Origin: Erythrophleum ivorense
Taxonomy: Eukaryota > Streptophyta > Magnoliopsida > Fabales > Fabaceae
Direction of reading: 5' to 3'
NCBI GenBank assembly: GCA_026724425.1
Contig: JAIUCV010000089.1
Coordinates: 3,286,001 to 3,350,000, forward strand
DNA length: 64,000 nucleotides
Part shown: in pieces, positions 44,950 to 56,749 of the stretch
Position numbering within the stretch: position 1 is the stretch's first letter
Layout: each line of letters opens with the position of its first letter
Program-made: the position numbers and the translations under genes
Notes under the pieces: model-generated
Seen by the model: the letters and a program-made list of their open reading frames with translations, nothing else
Told to the model about the DNA's origin: nothing
Databases searched by the model: none

Positions 44950-45854
44950 AGATTCTTTTACATAGTACTTGTTGGATAATTAGTGTAACTCATTCCACCA
45001 TAACATGAGTTAATTAATTGTAAAATAGTGGACAAAGATGAATATGGTTGAAGAATAAGAAAAGTGGTATGGCCATAACTGAGGCCAATCATTTCCTTGC
45101 ATTATATTTGCAAAACAAAAAATTGATATACTGTGGATTTCAACAAACATTTATATATATTAGCTTAAGACATAAATATTTTTGGCAATTTTCTAGTTAT
45201 GGTAATATCACAATTTAGTTTGTAAGAATACAAAATAATCTAGTAGATTCTCTTACAAAAATATTATCAAGGGAATTGATGTGGAAAACATAATGGAGAA
45301 TAGGCTTGAAGCTCCACCTAAAATTACAAGTAATAGAAATCCAACTTTTTTTTAGAAAAGCTCTAAACAAAAAGTTTAATAGGTAACAAAAAGTCACTAA
45401 TGAGTAACTATGAAACACTAGAAAATTATGAAATTAATTTAATAATAGTGTACAATTAAGGATAAGAAAGTGAGTTCAATACTTTTAATAAAGTCTAGGC
45501 AAAACCTATAAGGTTTTTATAAGATCTTTCACTTATGTGAACATCCAAGAGTGGAGCCACTTTTCTCACAAATTGAAGTCAAAATTTTTGGAAATATTTA
45601 TGAAACCTAGGGGTGGCATATAGCTAAAATCATGCTAGTATTTTTGTGAGCTTTGTTAAAGATATTTATGATCATATGTGTGATAACTCTGATTTTGATT
45701 AAAGAATAATGGTTCAATAGTTAGCAACCATTTATTTGTTGAAACTTTGAATTATTTACACTAGTAAAAAGTTCAAGTCATAAAATATTTCTTGTGATGC
45801 GTGATTTTATAAAAAAAAGAAATTATGTAGTTTTTAAATTAAGTAGGAGATTAT
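44950..45854 (+). mobile_element. Decayed Ty1/copia internal region (3' end)
   Basis: At 45237-45290 a frame reads NLVDSLTKILSRELMWKT, which fits the C-terminal end of copia RNase H (the A-D-x-L-T-K motif). Stops lie on both sides. A polypurine stretch AAGTAGGAGA (45841-45850) directly precedes the LTR that starts at 45855. No 5' LTR was found upstream, so the copy is 5'-truncated. Confidence 0.65.
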
Positions 45855-46686
45855 TGGAAATGGTTTAAAAACTATGATAAATTCAAATTTGTCAAAAATT
45901 AGTTAACTGATCAAAGTGATCAGTTGACTGGTACAACATAGAAGCGTCATGAATTATCTTTAGAACATTGGTTGATTAGGAATTAGCTCCCGATCGACTA
46001 GTCTGATGCAAAGAGATTCTTAGAAGTAGTCTAAAGGGAGACTAGTCGACTAGCGGCCAACATTAATTGATTGATTGGAATGTGAACATTGGAAACTTGA
46101 GATTTTATCTGATAATGATACCTGATGGATTGACTAGTCATGGGTTTCATTAGATAACAGTTAAATAGTTGTTGAGATAAGTGAAAATTTGAAAAGACAC
46201 AACCAATTAAGTTTGAATATTGAATTTCAATTTTGTGAAAAGGCATGATGGTTCAAAATCAACTTTATAAAATATTGATTATGGACATATAAATTAGATA
46301 ATGAGAAACATAAACAAACCTTCTAATGTCCCAATTCTCTGACTTTTTACAATTCTTTTAAAGGAGAAGGATTTACTCTTTGTAGAGTGTATCTCTCTAG
46401 GGTGCTTTGGATAACTTCTACAGACAAATTTGTTGAGATCCTACAATATTACATAAGAGCCAAATCTTACTTGAAGAATAATGTAGTATGCACAGGTTTC
46501 AAAGCCTTCGGTCTAATTTTTTGTTATGATTTTATGACTCCATTGCAACCCCTATTTTTTAACAACGTTTAATGTTATAATCATAAGCATTTGTGTTCAG
46601 ATGTTTAAAAATCTCTTTGGGATAAACTATACAAAATAGATCTTTTACTCATCCCTTAGGATGAGTAGAGGGTGCTACCCCTAACA
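45855..46686 (+). mobile_element. Ty1/copia 3' LTR, same family as 16514-17156
   Basis: It begins TGGAAATGG right after the polypurine tract and ends CTAACA, about 832 bp. It aligns with the solo LTR at 16514-17156 over most of its length, with many substitutions and a longer 3' part. It follows the decayed internal region, so it is the 3' LTR of a truncated element. Confidence 0.7.
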
Positions 46687-46719
46687 GGGACTGCCATATC
46701 AAATTTAGATGACTTAGAT

Positions 46720-46721
<2 letters not shown>

Positions 46722-46756
<35 letters not shown>
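46722..46756. repeat. (TA)n microsatellite
   Basis: A TA run with one TG interruption; seen directly. Confidence 0.9.
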
Positions 46757-47234
46757 TTGTATTTTGATATTTTTTGTTTTGAACAATGGAAAATGTATAA
46801 TAGAAACAATCCTTTAACAGCCAATTTTAAAAGAATGATGATTAAAAATAAAAAAAAATTCAAATTTGAGCAATCTAAATTTGATAAGAATAACTATTTT
46901 AGAGAATCCAAATGCATTATAATACATGTAACAAAGTATACAAGTAACCCGTCTACTAAGCCCAAAACCAATAAAAAAAAAGTTAAAAACTACTTAATTT
47001 GATGGATGTGATCTTAAGGTAAGGTTTTAATTTCCAGCTTTTGCGTGATGGTTTATAGATTCATCATGTGAGGGTCAAAGGACCTTGCTTGATTCCTTGA
47101 CCAAGTTTTGCCAACAATATTTTATATAGAGGCTCAAAGGAAGATATACTTTTCTCTTGTTCAATACAGCAATTATTATTATTATTATTATTGGTTTGAC
47201 ATAGTAATGGCTTATTAATAAAAGGAGTGGGGTT

Positions 47235-47795
47235 CTGTTGGCTTAGGGTAATAGGGACAAGTATGATGAACTTGATGGTCATTTGCACCCTGAAGGACGT
47301 CCTACTGCTGATCAGGTGGCTCTGCTTGTGTTAAGGCTATGACGTTTTCATGTTGTGATGAAGATATTTATTATAAATTATAATAAAACTATTCATGCAC
47401 CTTTACTTAATTGTTAAAGTATTTGAATTTAAGGAGTTTATAACATAATATCAGAGTATCTATGATTTAGTGGTAAAAAATTCGATCTTTATCTCCATTC
47501 TTTTAATTAAACTACATTGAATTTCAACACAGGATGTAATACCTCTTCTTTACCCATATTTTAAGCTCAAAGGATAATTTTTGTGAAGGGACCGTGTGTA
47601 AAACATTATATGATAAAACTAGTAATGAAGTTTCACTTAAAAAGCTTAAACTCTTGACTTGAAGTGATTTTATATATATGGCTAGTTAGTTGTGTCTGCT
47701 GACCAATATATTTGTATGGTTACAGACAACTTCAAAGGCACTCTCTGGAGCAGTATCCTATATAGATATTGTTCAGCATGAGGCTCTTGTTTTTG
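47235..47795 (+). pseudogene. Gene fragment, tentatively RRN3-like
   Basis: Two short exon-like patches lie in order. One at about 47250-47330 reads KYDELDGHLHPEGRPTADQV and continues ALLVL. The other at 47724-47797, bounded by an acceptor (GGTTACAG) and a donor (GCT/GTAAGC), reads SKALSGAVSYIDIVQHEALV. The pattern D-Q-V-A-L-L-V then L-K-A-L-S-G-A-V-S-Y-I-D resembles, from memory, plant RRN3 (RNA polymerase I initiation factor). Upstream and downstream exons were not found, so this is a fragment. Confidence 0.4.
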
Positions 47796-47879
47796 CTGTA
47801 AGCTTTCATTTGTTTTCTTGTATTGCCTGGGCTCTCCATACAGTCCATTATTCCAACTTACTCCTGCATTGAAAGCCAA

Positions 47880-49261
47880 TTTGGATGCTTCCTATTTGAT
47901 TTGTATTTGGAAATGCTAGTGAGGAATTTTGTACTTCCTAAACATGCCGAAACAGCCGTGCGGTATTTCTAGAAAATATCCAGTTCTGTCTCAGGCGCAT
48001 GCAGCTTCGACGTACATGTAGCTGATTTGGTGCGAATATCCCCCTTGCAGTCATGCCCGCGTGTTAAGCTAAAGGAGTTTTCTTAATGTTATTTTTTTAA
48101 AATATAAAAAAAATTATTTATGAGAAAAAAATTGTAATTGTGAAAAAATACATTTCATATTTTAATACCCATCAGTCTTTTAGTATATTCTCTATTTTTT
48201 TAATATTCCTGTTTACTATTATTTAACAAATTATAATTAAAAATTTTGAAAAAATTATACTTCATGACTATGTTTATTATTAAATTTTAAAATTATTTTT
48301 GTCTTCAATTAAAATTTTTATCTTCACAATTAAATTTTTTCATAGTTAAAATTTTTATCTTCATTGTTAATTTTTTTCTCAAATAAAATTTTTATCTTTA
48401 TAATTAAAATTTTTGATATTTCTTTAAAATAAAATAAACACATGTTAAGTTATTGACTGCACCCCTTGCAATCTCGATCAGGGGATCTATATCCGTTTGG
48501 TGCTGCTTATCCCCATGCCACTATCTCTATCGGCCTCTCAGCACTTCAACAATATTCATATTTATGGGTATAATCAAATAAGATTTTAGATTTATTTTGA
48601 AGGCGTGGCATATAATAACCCTTATAATTAAACAAGAATATTTTAAAACTAAACTTTTGTATGGATCCTTATATTTATGTTATTAAATTTTTTAATAAAA
48701 ATATAACATATAAATTTTTTAAAAAAATATAATTATGTGATGCTGAGTTATAGAAATTAAATAATTATTATGTTGTTATTAAAAATTTTAATAACAAAGA
48801 TATAAAAAATGTATCTAAATTTTCTTCGAGCTTTTAGTAAATCTTTTTTGTTATTAATTTTGATTTTGATTGGAATGCCAACTTTTAGTCATTTTTTTTA
48901 TTAAACTTCTTTTTTTATTGTTCTTTTATTTCTTATAGTTAAAATTTTCAAAATTTTTGTTTATCAAATTTATAATTCTTTTAAAAGTATTTTGAATTAG
49001 ATCAATCTAGCAAAACAACAACAGATGGAGTCACCTATAACTTCTAACATACACAAAGAAGAAGAGAATAGATATACATGCACGCACACACATAATGAAA
49101 TTCTTATAGTCACAATTTTTTATTATTATTATACATATACTCTAAAAGCTAAATTTATTCTCTGCTCGAAAATTTAGAGTGAGAGAACAATAAATAATTT
49201 GAAATAAAATACTCTAGACCATTATTTAGCCAGCATGAGTTTTATAAGGCATATATGTATG
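47880..49261. other. Intergenic region
   Basis: AT-rich. A duplicated AAAATTTTTATCTTCA-type motif recurs several times between about 48290 and 48420. No gene is supported. Confidence 0.5.
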
Positions 49262-49720
49262 TTAGCTCATGTTATAAGCCTTCCATACAGCATAATTGTC
49301 ATGAGTAAGTTTAATTAAAATAAAATGAGCTGGAGAAGAAAAAGATGAAGACGATGGAAGAGGAGAAAAGGACAGAGACGTATTAGTAGAAGAACTTGAT
49401 GAGGTGGACATGATAATTTTCATAGCTCTAATACCATGATAAATTATAAAGAAAAACAAATAACAATAGAGAATATAAAGGCAATCATTTTATATTAAAA
49501 TTATCCTCCATACATTATAGAAAACAACAATGAAAATATATATAGACTAGCAGAGGAGCATAAGAGAAACACGTAGCCCTAGATGAATGGAGAATTCTAG
49601 AATAATAGAAAGGATCTGAACAAAAGATGCATAATGTAAAATAACAAACATCAACATTCTTGGGCTTGAATCATATTGGACTGCAGCTTGGTTTTATTGG
49701 ATTGGGCTTTTACTTCAACA
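49262..49720 (-). mobile_element. 5' end of a truncated Ty1/copia element
   Basis: Read on the minus strand, an LTR of 284 bp (49720-49437) starts TGTTGAAG and ends TTATCA. It is followed directly by TGGTATTAGAGC (49436-49425), which matches the initiator tRNA-Met primer site usual in copia elements with one change. After this an ATG (near 49411) opens a gag N-terminus (Ser-rich, then KLTHDNYAVWKAYN) that ends at a stop at 49262. Everything downstream in the element is lost. Confidence 0.75.
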
Positions 49721-52700
49721 ATATGAAGTTTAAAACAACTGTAACTAACTTAATTGCTTATTTTTTTTGTTTGGATTGAGAAATATAATAAAAGTAAAAC
49801 TGTCAAAACGGTTTAAACTTACTAAGTCGGTTCATTTAATCCTTTATTTTGGTGGGTTTGAATTTAGATTTTATCAACTTATGTAATTTTGGAATCATAT
49901 TGGCTCAACCAAATTTATCCGTGGATTAAGTGGGCCAATTCACATAACTTGACTCCTTTTTGTTTGTTTGTTTAGTAATCATAATAATTTTAAAAGTTGG
50001 AATGATATTTCAACTCTTGGTATAAAAATTAATTTTTCAAGACAAAATTCAAATGTGTTTATGAAGAAATTAAAAAAATCTCATTACTTATTTTATTTTA
50101 TTTTAATTGCCTAAAGATATCTAAATTAGTTGAATAATTATTTTTGTTTGATTGTTGAAATTCAAAAAAATTGTTTGAAAACTTAAAGTTTGGATTTGAT
50201 TATTTAAACTAGTTGTTTGAATTTTGAAAAATACTTATTATTAGAATGTATGCTACTTATTTTTTTAGTAGGTTAAATAGGTTAATCCATTTAATTCCCT
50301 TAATAAATTGAGTTAAAGGTTTTGACCTTTTTAAAATAGGTAAATTAAATAGATTAACTCACTTAACCCATAATTGTGAGCTACTTTGACAATTTTAAAT
50401 GAACCGATCAAAAACCCACCGCCAAGAACCAAGCGGGGCGTTTACTTCGCATGGGTAAAGATGAGCCGGCATCCGTGCAAGAATTATTGTGTTCGCTCTT
50501 TTGTCCATAATCATCTTGTACGTTTCCATTTTTTTTACTAATTAAAAGAAATTTTTGTTAAAATTAATGATTTGATAATTTTATAGATGTTTAAGTTCAA
50601 TGCTTTTATGTAACTAAAATGTTGAATATTTCAAATATATATATATATATATTAGTTCGATGCATGGATCAAGTTTTAATTAGTAATTCATGCATCTAAT
50701 TAAATATTAAAAAGTCACCTAACGTGTGTTTATATTAATTGTATCGTTGATGGAAGACAAGTCATTCATGAGAGAAAATAACAAAGTCTCTAATCCTTCT
50801 TCATCCTTTCAACAATTTTATAAGAATCAAAATAAAATAATTAAACACACACACATACATCTCTTATTAGTGCATGTGTGGATAAGTAGTTAAGTTTTTT
50901 AAATTACGTTTTAGACAAAGTAACAATTTGTTGTTTCTACATATCACAGTTCAACAAATGTGATTTTTATTTTTTTCACCGCCAAACCAAACACACTCTT
51001 AGATATGACAGTTTTGACTGGTTTGCCTTATCCTAATGCTTGTTTAAGTTTAGTTTGGAGTCTTTACCATCTACAAATAATTATATATAATATAGCTTTT
51101 GAGAGATAGAGAGAAAAAAAAAAGTAAATATAAATAAAAAATAAAGAATAAGTATAAAGAGAGAGAGTGAATTATATATATATATATATATATTTACTCT
51201 ATTATATCACATTTTCTCTTTAACTATACAATTATATAAAGATTCAATTTGGTTTAACTTAAGTAAATTAACTATTGACCAATTATTAAAGACAAATTCA
51301 GATAAAATTCAAATGTAATATGGGGGAGATGGGAAAAAGTGGGGGCATGATCTATTTATGAGAATTATCTTCGTAATTATTTTAAAAATATGAAAGGTAT
51401 GTGTTTAATTAATTTAATTAATAATTACTATTATCTTTTAAGGAATTTATTATTATTGGGTTTATGAAATTTCTAAACCTAATAATATTTTTTTAAAATT
51501 TTATAATAAATCTTTTAAAATTTGACAGTAATTAGAATTTTTAGAAATAATTTGAATTTTTAAAATATATTATTAAAAATTTTACAAAATTTAGATTTTT
51601 GGATGTAATTTTTTTTATTCTCGTTTTCTGATAGATATACGTGGAAGAGGGACAACATATTGAAAGCAACATTAAGCCATTTCCGTCTGACAGGGCGGGG
51701 TTTCTCTTGCGTTTGTTTTGACGAGCCGGTTGTTTGTTCATGGACTTATGGCTAAAAATGAGCTTCCAATTTACATGCATGCTAGTATTATATTTATAGT
51801 ACTATTCCCTCTATATCGTCATTATCCTCCTGTATGCTTCCATAATCTTGTTTCTTTGGCCAACAGAAACTTTTTATAACAAACACAACCAAACCAGAAT
51901 CATTTGCATCCTAATTTCAAAAACGATGATGCCTGTGCTCTCCAGTAATATCAATTTTATTCTTTATATTCTGTACTTTTATTGAGCACTTCAAGTTTCT
52001 TGCTGAAGAAACTTCTGTCATAGGTTGTTCTTATGCGGTTCACAACAGAGAACTCTTTTAGGTTACCTAATTTGATCGATCAATGATTTTGGGATTCTTT
52101 GGAGTAATGGAATTAACTGTTAATCCTAAATCAGTGATTCTCGTTATTTTATTTTAGGCAGGCTGGGGACCTTTTAATTAAGGCGATGTTTGTACGTGTC
52201 TCGTAATGACAAAAGGGTCTAGATTGATATAATATAAAAAAATACATCTAGCTGGAAATCTCCCTGGCATGCATCTGTGACCCATTGTGGTGTAAAAAAG
52301 AAAAAATAAAAATAGAGTAACAGGTGTTGATAAAGATACATGGGAAAGGGTATGCTTTTATTTCTTGTGCCGAATATTGGATCATAGAAAAAATAACCAT
52401 TCATGGAAAAGGTTATGTCAGAAGAATATCAGGTTCTCACTAGTCCAACAAAACTTCGTTCTTATATCATTGCGCTCAAAGCCAGGCATTCAGCGTCGTA
52501 TTATATGCATAATTTATATATAATTATATTAATATGCGTGCCAACGTCAAAACATAAGATGAAGAAAACAAGAAGCAAATTTCTTATTTTCGATGGAAAC
52601 GACTTGAAATGGATTTTTCAATGAAGACAACACTATGAAAACTTTGGAACCACCACCTCCAAACAACCCACCGGCTCTCCCAACTCTTTTTCACATTCCT

Positions 52701-52820
52701 CCTTCCTTTTAATTCTTCGTCATCCCTCCATTTCCTCAGTTTTCGGAGACCAACATTTCCCTTCATTGTATGTTCTTTCTTCAAATTCTCTCATAACTAA
52801 AACTCTTTTTCTATCAAATT
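49721..52820. other. Intergenic region and upstream of the ABCG gene
   Basis: AT-rich, with TA runs near 50635 and 51175 and no supported gene. TATA-like sequence (TTTATATATAAT) lies at about 52513-52525, 300 bp before the ABCG start. No exact mycorrhiza-type MYCS or P1BS motif was noticed by eye in the last kilobase. Confidence 0.45.
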
Positions 52821-55800
52821 ATGGCTCGTCAACCTAATGCCCGTCGTGATCATGAAACTGTGATTGACATTAGGAGACCCGTGAATTTCACAGGTGGACT
52901 TGAGTTTTCAGCCCTCATTTACACTGTGACAAAGAAGAAGAAGGTTGATAAGAACTGGGTGAAGGAAAATGTGGACTTGCTTCATAATATTACTGGCTAT
53001 GCACCAAAAGGTTGTATCACTGCAGTAATGGGTCCTAGTGGTGCGGGAAAGTCTACCCTTTTGGATGGTCTTGCTGGCAGAATTGCGAGTGGGAGCCTTA
53101 AGGGAAGGGTGTCCCTGGATGGCACAGACACCAACCCAAGCTTGATCAAAAGGACTTCTGCTTATATCATGCAGGATGATAGGCTTTTCCCAATGCTCAC
53201 TGTCTATGAAACCTTTATGTTTGCTGCTGATTTTCGACTAGGCCCAATCTCCCTTGCCGATAAGAAGCAGAGAGTAGAGAAGCTTATCGAGCAGCTTGGC
53301 TTATCAGTAAGCACTTGTCAATCTTTCTGTTTCATATCTTCTAAGCTATCTTCTTCTTAATTGTATATGTGCATCAACTATCAACCGTTATTTTCGCAAG
53401 AATTCAAGGCGATTGTTATTATTCCTTAAAATATAGGACACTGTAATTATTAGTGGTAGTACTTGTACATTGTTATGACTTAAGAATATTTCAAAAGTAA
53501 TATAAAAACTAAGGGTATGTTAAAGTTGAGGATAATAGAAAAGAATGGAAGGGAAAAATTTTAATTTAAACATTTTCTTTGACGTAAATTTAAATAATCA
53601 TTATTTTTCCTTTTGTTCTTATTCATTCTCTTAAATTCAATTATATTCTAAAAAAAGAAATACTAGATTTAAATTTAAATAAAAAAGTGTTTAAATCAAA
53701 ATTTTTCTTTCCTTTCCTTCCTTTATCTTCCATTCTTCACAATTTAAATATATCCTAAGACTCTGTATATATGTATCACTTAAAATGATCATATATGATC
53801 AAAATTCTATGATCTCTCATAGAACAAACTAATAGATTTTTCAGTTTTAATAGAGTTGAGCAAGTAGTATGCGAGCAACTAACACTGCCAGCGAGCCTAC
53901 TTATTTGAGTCTGCCACTCTTCTAGACTTGGTACTGATAGCATATTCATGTATTTTGGGGTTTGCAGTCAACTCGAAACACCTACATAGGAGACGAAGGG
54001 ACAAGAGGAGTGTCTGGGGGAGAGAGACGTCGAGTGTCAATTGGTGTGGACATCATCCACGGACCATCACTTCTGTTTCTAGACGAGCCCACTTCGGGTC
54101 TAGACTCCACCAGTGCACACAGCGTGATCGAGAAGGTTCACGACATTGCACGCAGTGGAAGCACCGTGATTCTGACGATCCACCAGCCATCCTCCAGAAT
54201 CCAATTGCTTCTGGATCACCTCGTCATCTTGGCTAGAGGGCAGCTCATGTTTCAAGGGTCACCCAAAGACGTTGCTCTCCATTTGGGTCGCATGGGACGA
54301 AAAGTCCCAAAGGGTGAGAACCCAATTGAGCATCTCATTGATGTGATTCAAGAATATGATCAGTGTGGGGTTGGAGTTGGAGCACTTGCTGAGTTTGCAC
54401 GCACAGGGGTGAAACCCCCTCCATTGTCTGACCAGGAATCGTCCCTTTCTACTGTTGCACCATCAACCCCAGCTCGAAACCCTCGCCATGAGGATAGATC
54501 TGCCATGGATGATTTTGATCACAGTGTTAGAAGCCCATATACACCCAAGTCCTGGAGTAACAGCAATAGTGGAGTGTTTCGAAAGTTTGCACCTTCCCGG
54601 TTCAAGAATGATCAAAGAGTGCAGAATCCTTTAAGGTAAACCAGCAGTGCTTTTCTTTTTAAATATTAAACATTTAATTTTAAAGTGAATTAACTACTTA
54701 ATCCATAACAGTGCATTTGAATTGAGAGAAAAGTGAAAAGAAGCAGAGGGAGGGAGAGCAAAACCAAATTTTATTCATTTGGTTTGGAGAAAAAAATTGA
54801 AGAGAAAAAAAAAAATAAAGAGAAAAGTACAATGAATTTTATCATTTTTTTTGAATATGAAAAGATTTAAAAAAAAGTGGTGTGATTATGTTCGACTGCA
54901 AATTAGTCATATATATTATATTATATTTTGAAATATATAATATTATAATATAATATTTAAATAATATTTATTATATTTAAATTAATTAATATATATTAAA
55001 ATAATATTAATAAATTTTAAAATAAATATTAATATTTATGATTTTAAAATAATAATTCATAGATATTTTTTTATAAAATAAAATTTAATTAATTTAAAGA
55101 ATATATTTTTTAAAATATTTTTAAATTTTAAATATATGTTTTTTAATGAAATTTTTTTATTTTATTTAAAAATAATTTTTAAAATTATTTAAATATTTTT
55201 TTAAATTAGATTTTATATCTTTTATTATTCTTATTTTCAAAAAAAATATATATATATTTAAAATAATAATAAAATTATTATTATATTAAATTAACACTTT
55301 TTTAAAAAAAAAAATTTTTATTTAAATGCATGAGAAAAAAAATATTTTTTTTTTAAATTTTTTTTCTCTCACATCTCTCTTCACTCTTTTCTCTTTCCAC
55401 TTTTCTCCTCCCCATCAATCCAAACAAAGCGTAAAAGATAGCTCTTCAATCATTAGTTACGTTACATGAATGCACAAATTGTCACTTCTACATTAAACTA
55501 GTGCTTCTGCCACTTGCTAGGTTAGATTTAACACTCTATCATGCGTACCTATTTGTAATCTCCTTTTTCCTTGTTCGGGGTGCCTTGCATAGCTATATAA
55601 AAGGAATCAGATATAGGTGTATGTGAAAGAAAATGTTAAATCTAACCTGACACAGTGATAAAATGATTGATTTGATGTAAAAATGACAATTGGTTTCAGA
55701 TGATGTAAAAAATAATTACAGTACAAAAGGTAGATCTAGTTCAAGTCTGATTTGAGTTTTTCGTTGTAAGCAGTAATGCTTCACCTGGGTACTACACGTA

Positions 55801-56749
55801 CTCAAGCGAGATCCTCCCAGCCACTCCAACACCCCACAGCAGTGACTACACGGTGAATGAGAACGACTACCTCACTCCCCTAGATGGCATTCCGAAACAT
55901 CTCGGCCCAAAATTCGCAAACTCCTTCTTGGCAGAGACTTGGATCCTGATGCGCCGGAACTTCATAAGCATCCGGCGAACCCCTGAGCTTTTCCTCTCCC
56001 GACTAATGGTCCTCACAGTCATGGGCATCATGATGGCCACCATGTTCAAGAACCCTAAACAAAACCTGCAAGGAATTACCAACCGCCTCAGCTTCTTCAT
56101 CTTCACCGTCTGCCTCTTCTTCTTCTCCTCCAACGACGCTGTCCCGGCGTTCATCCAAGAGCGCTTCATTTTTATCAGGGAGACTTCTCACAATGCCTAT
56201 AGAGCCTCCTCCTACACCATCGCTGCCCTAATCACCCACACCCCTTTTCTTGTTCTGCAAGCAAGCGTCTACGCAATCATCGTTTGGTTTGCTTTAAAGC
56301 TCCGAGGCTCGTTTCTGTACTTCGTGATTTTTCTCTTCGCTTCCCTTCTCACAACCAACTCGTTTGTTGTTTTTGTGAGCTCAGTGGTTCCAAACTTCAT
56401 CCTGGGTTATGCTGCTGTTATTGCTTTCACTGCTCTGTTCTTCTTGTTTTGTGGGTACTTCTTGAGCAGCAAGGACATTCCTTTCTATTGGCGTTGGATG
56501 AACAAGATTTCGACCATGACATATCCTTATGAGGGGCTTTTGATGAACCAGTATCAGACCTCACAAGTGTTCGGGACAAACCTGGATGGGTCAGTGGTTA
56601 CAGGTTCAGCTATCTTGAACAGCCTTCATATAAGTACTGATCCACGGAAGAAGTGGGAAAATGCACTTATAATGTTGATTTGGGCTGTGCTATATAGGAT
56701 TTTGTTTTACTTGATCCTTCGTTTTGCATCAAAAAACCAGAGGTCGTAG
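52821..56749 (+). CDS. STR2: ABCG half-transporter, STR2-like
   Basis: Three exons, 52821-53306, 53968-54635 and 55774-56749, join in frame to 709 residues. The N-terminal nucleotide-binding domain has Walker A (GPSGAGKST, 71-79), Q-loop (Q118), signature VSGGE (177-181), Walker B (LLFLDEP, 197-203) and H-loop H234. A variable Ser/Pro-rich linker follows, then the C-terminal membrane domain with about six helices (LSRLMVLTVMGIMMATMF, FFIFTVCLFFF, FVVFVSSVVPNFILGYAAVI). The NBD-TMD order is that of ABCG half-size (WBC) transporters, which work as dimers at the plasma or peri-arbuscular membrane. The N-terminal FTGGLEF block and the MGRKVPKGEN/EYDQ region point to STR2, partner of STR in lipid export to arbuscular fungi; another ABCG clade is possible. 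The gene looks intact. Confidence 0.85.
53513..53755. mobile_element. Tourist-like MITE in ABCG intron 1
   Basis: A 243-bp inverted-repeat element starts GGGTATGTTAAAGTTGAGGA and ends AATTTAAATATATCC, with long inner complementarity (GAATGGAAGG against CCTTTATCTTCCATTC). It is flanked by TAA on both sides (53510-53512 and 53756-53758). Its terminal sequence and composition match the element at 61831-61968. Confidence 0.7.
54713..55430. mobile_element. Inverted-repeat insertion with extreme AT core, ABCG intron 2
   Basis: Left end GCATTTGAATTGAGAGAAAA and right end (reverse complement) GCTTTGTTTGGATTGATGGG share inverted homology, followed on both sides by purine-rich GAGAAAAGTG-type sequence. 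The interior (about 54903-55330) is almost only A and T. No clean target duplication was found. It is probably a MITE-like insertion; the limits are approximate. Confidence 0.5.
55768..55773 (+). other. NAGNAG tandem splice acceptor of ABCG exon 3
   Basis: The acceptor region reads AAGCAG right before TAATGCTTC. Use of either AG keeps the frame and changes the protein by a single serine at the junction. NAGNAG sites are known to give both products in plants. Confidence 0.6.

Noticed and set aside
55867..56191. Minus-strand frames of 62-100 codons
   Set aside because: Antisense to ABCG exon 3, which encodes the membrane domain.
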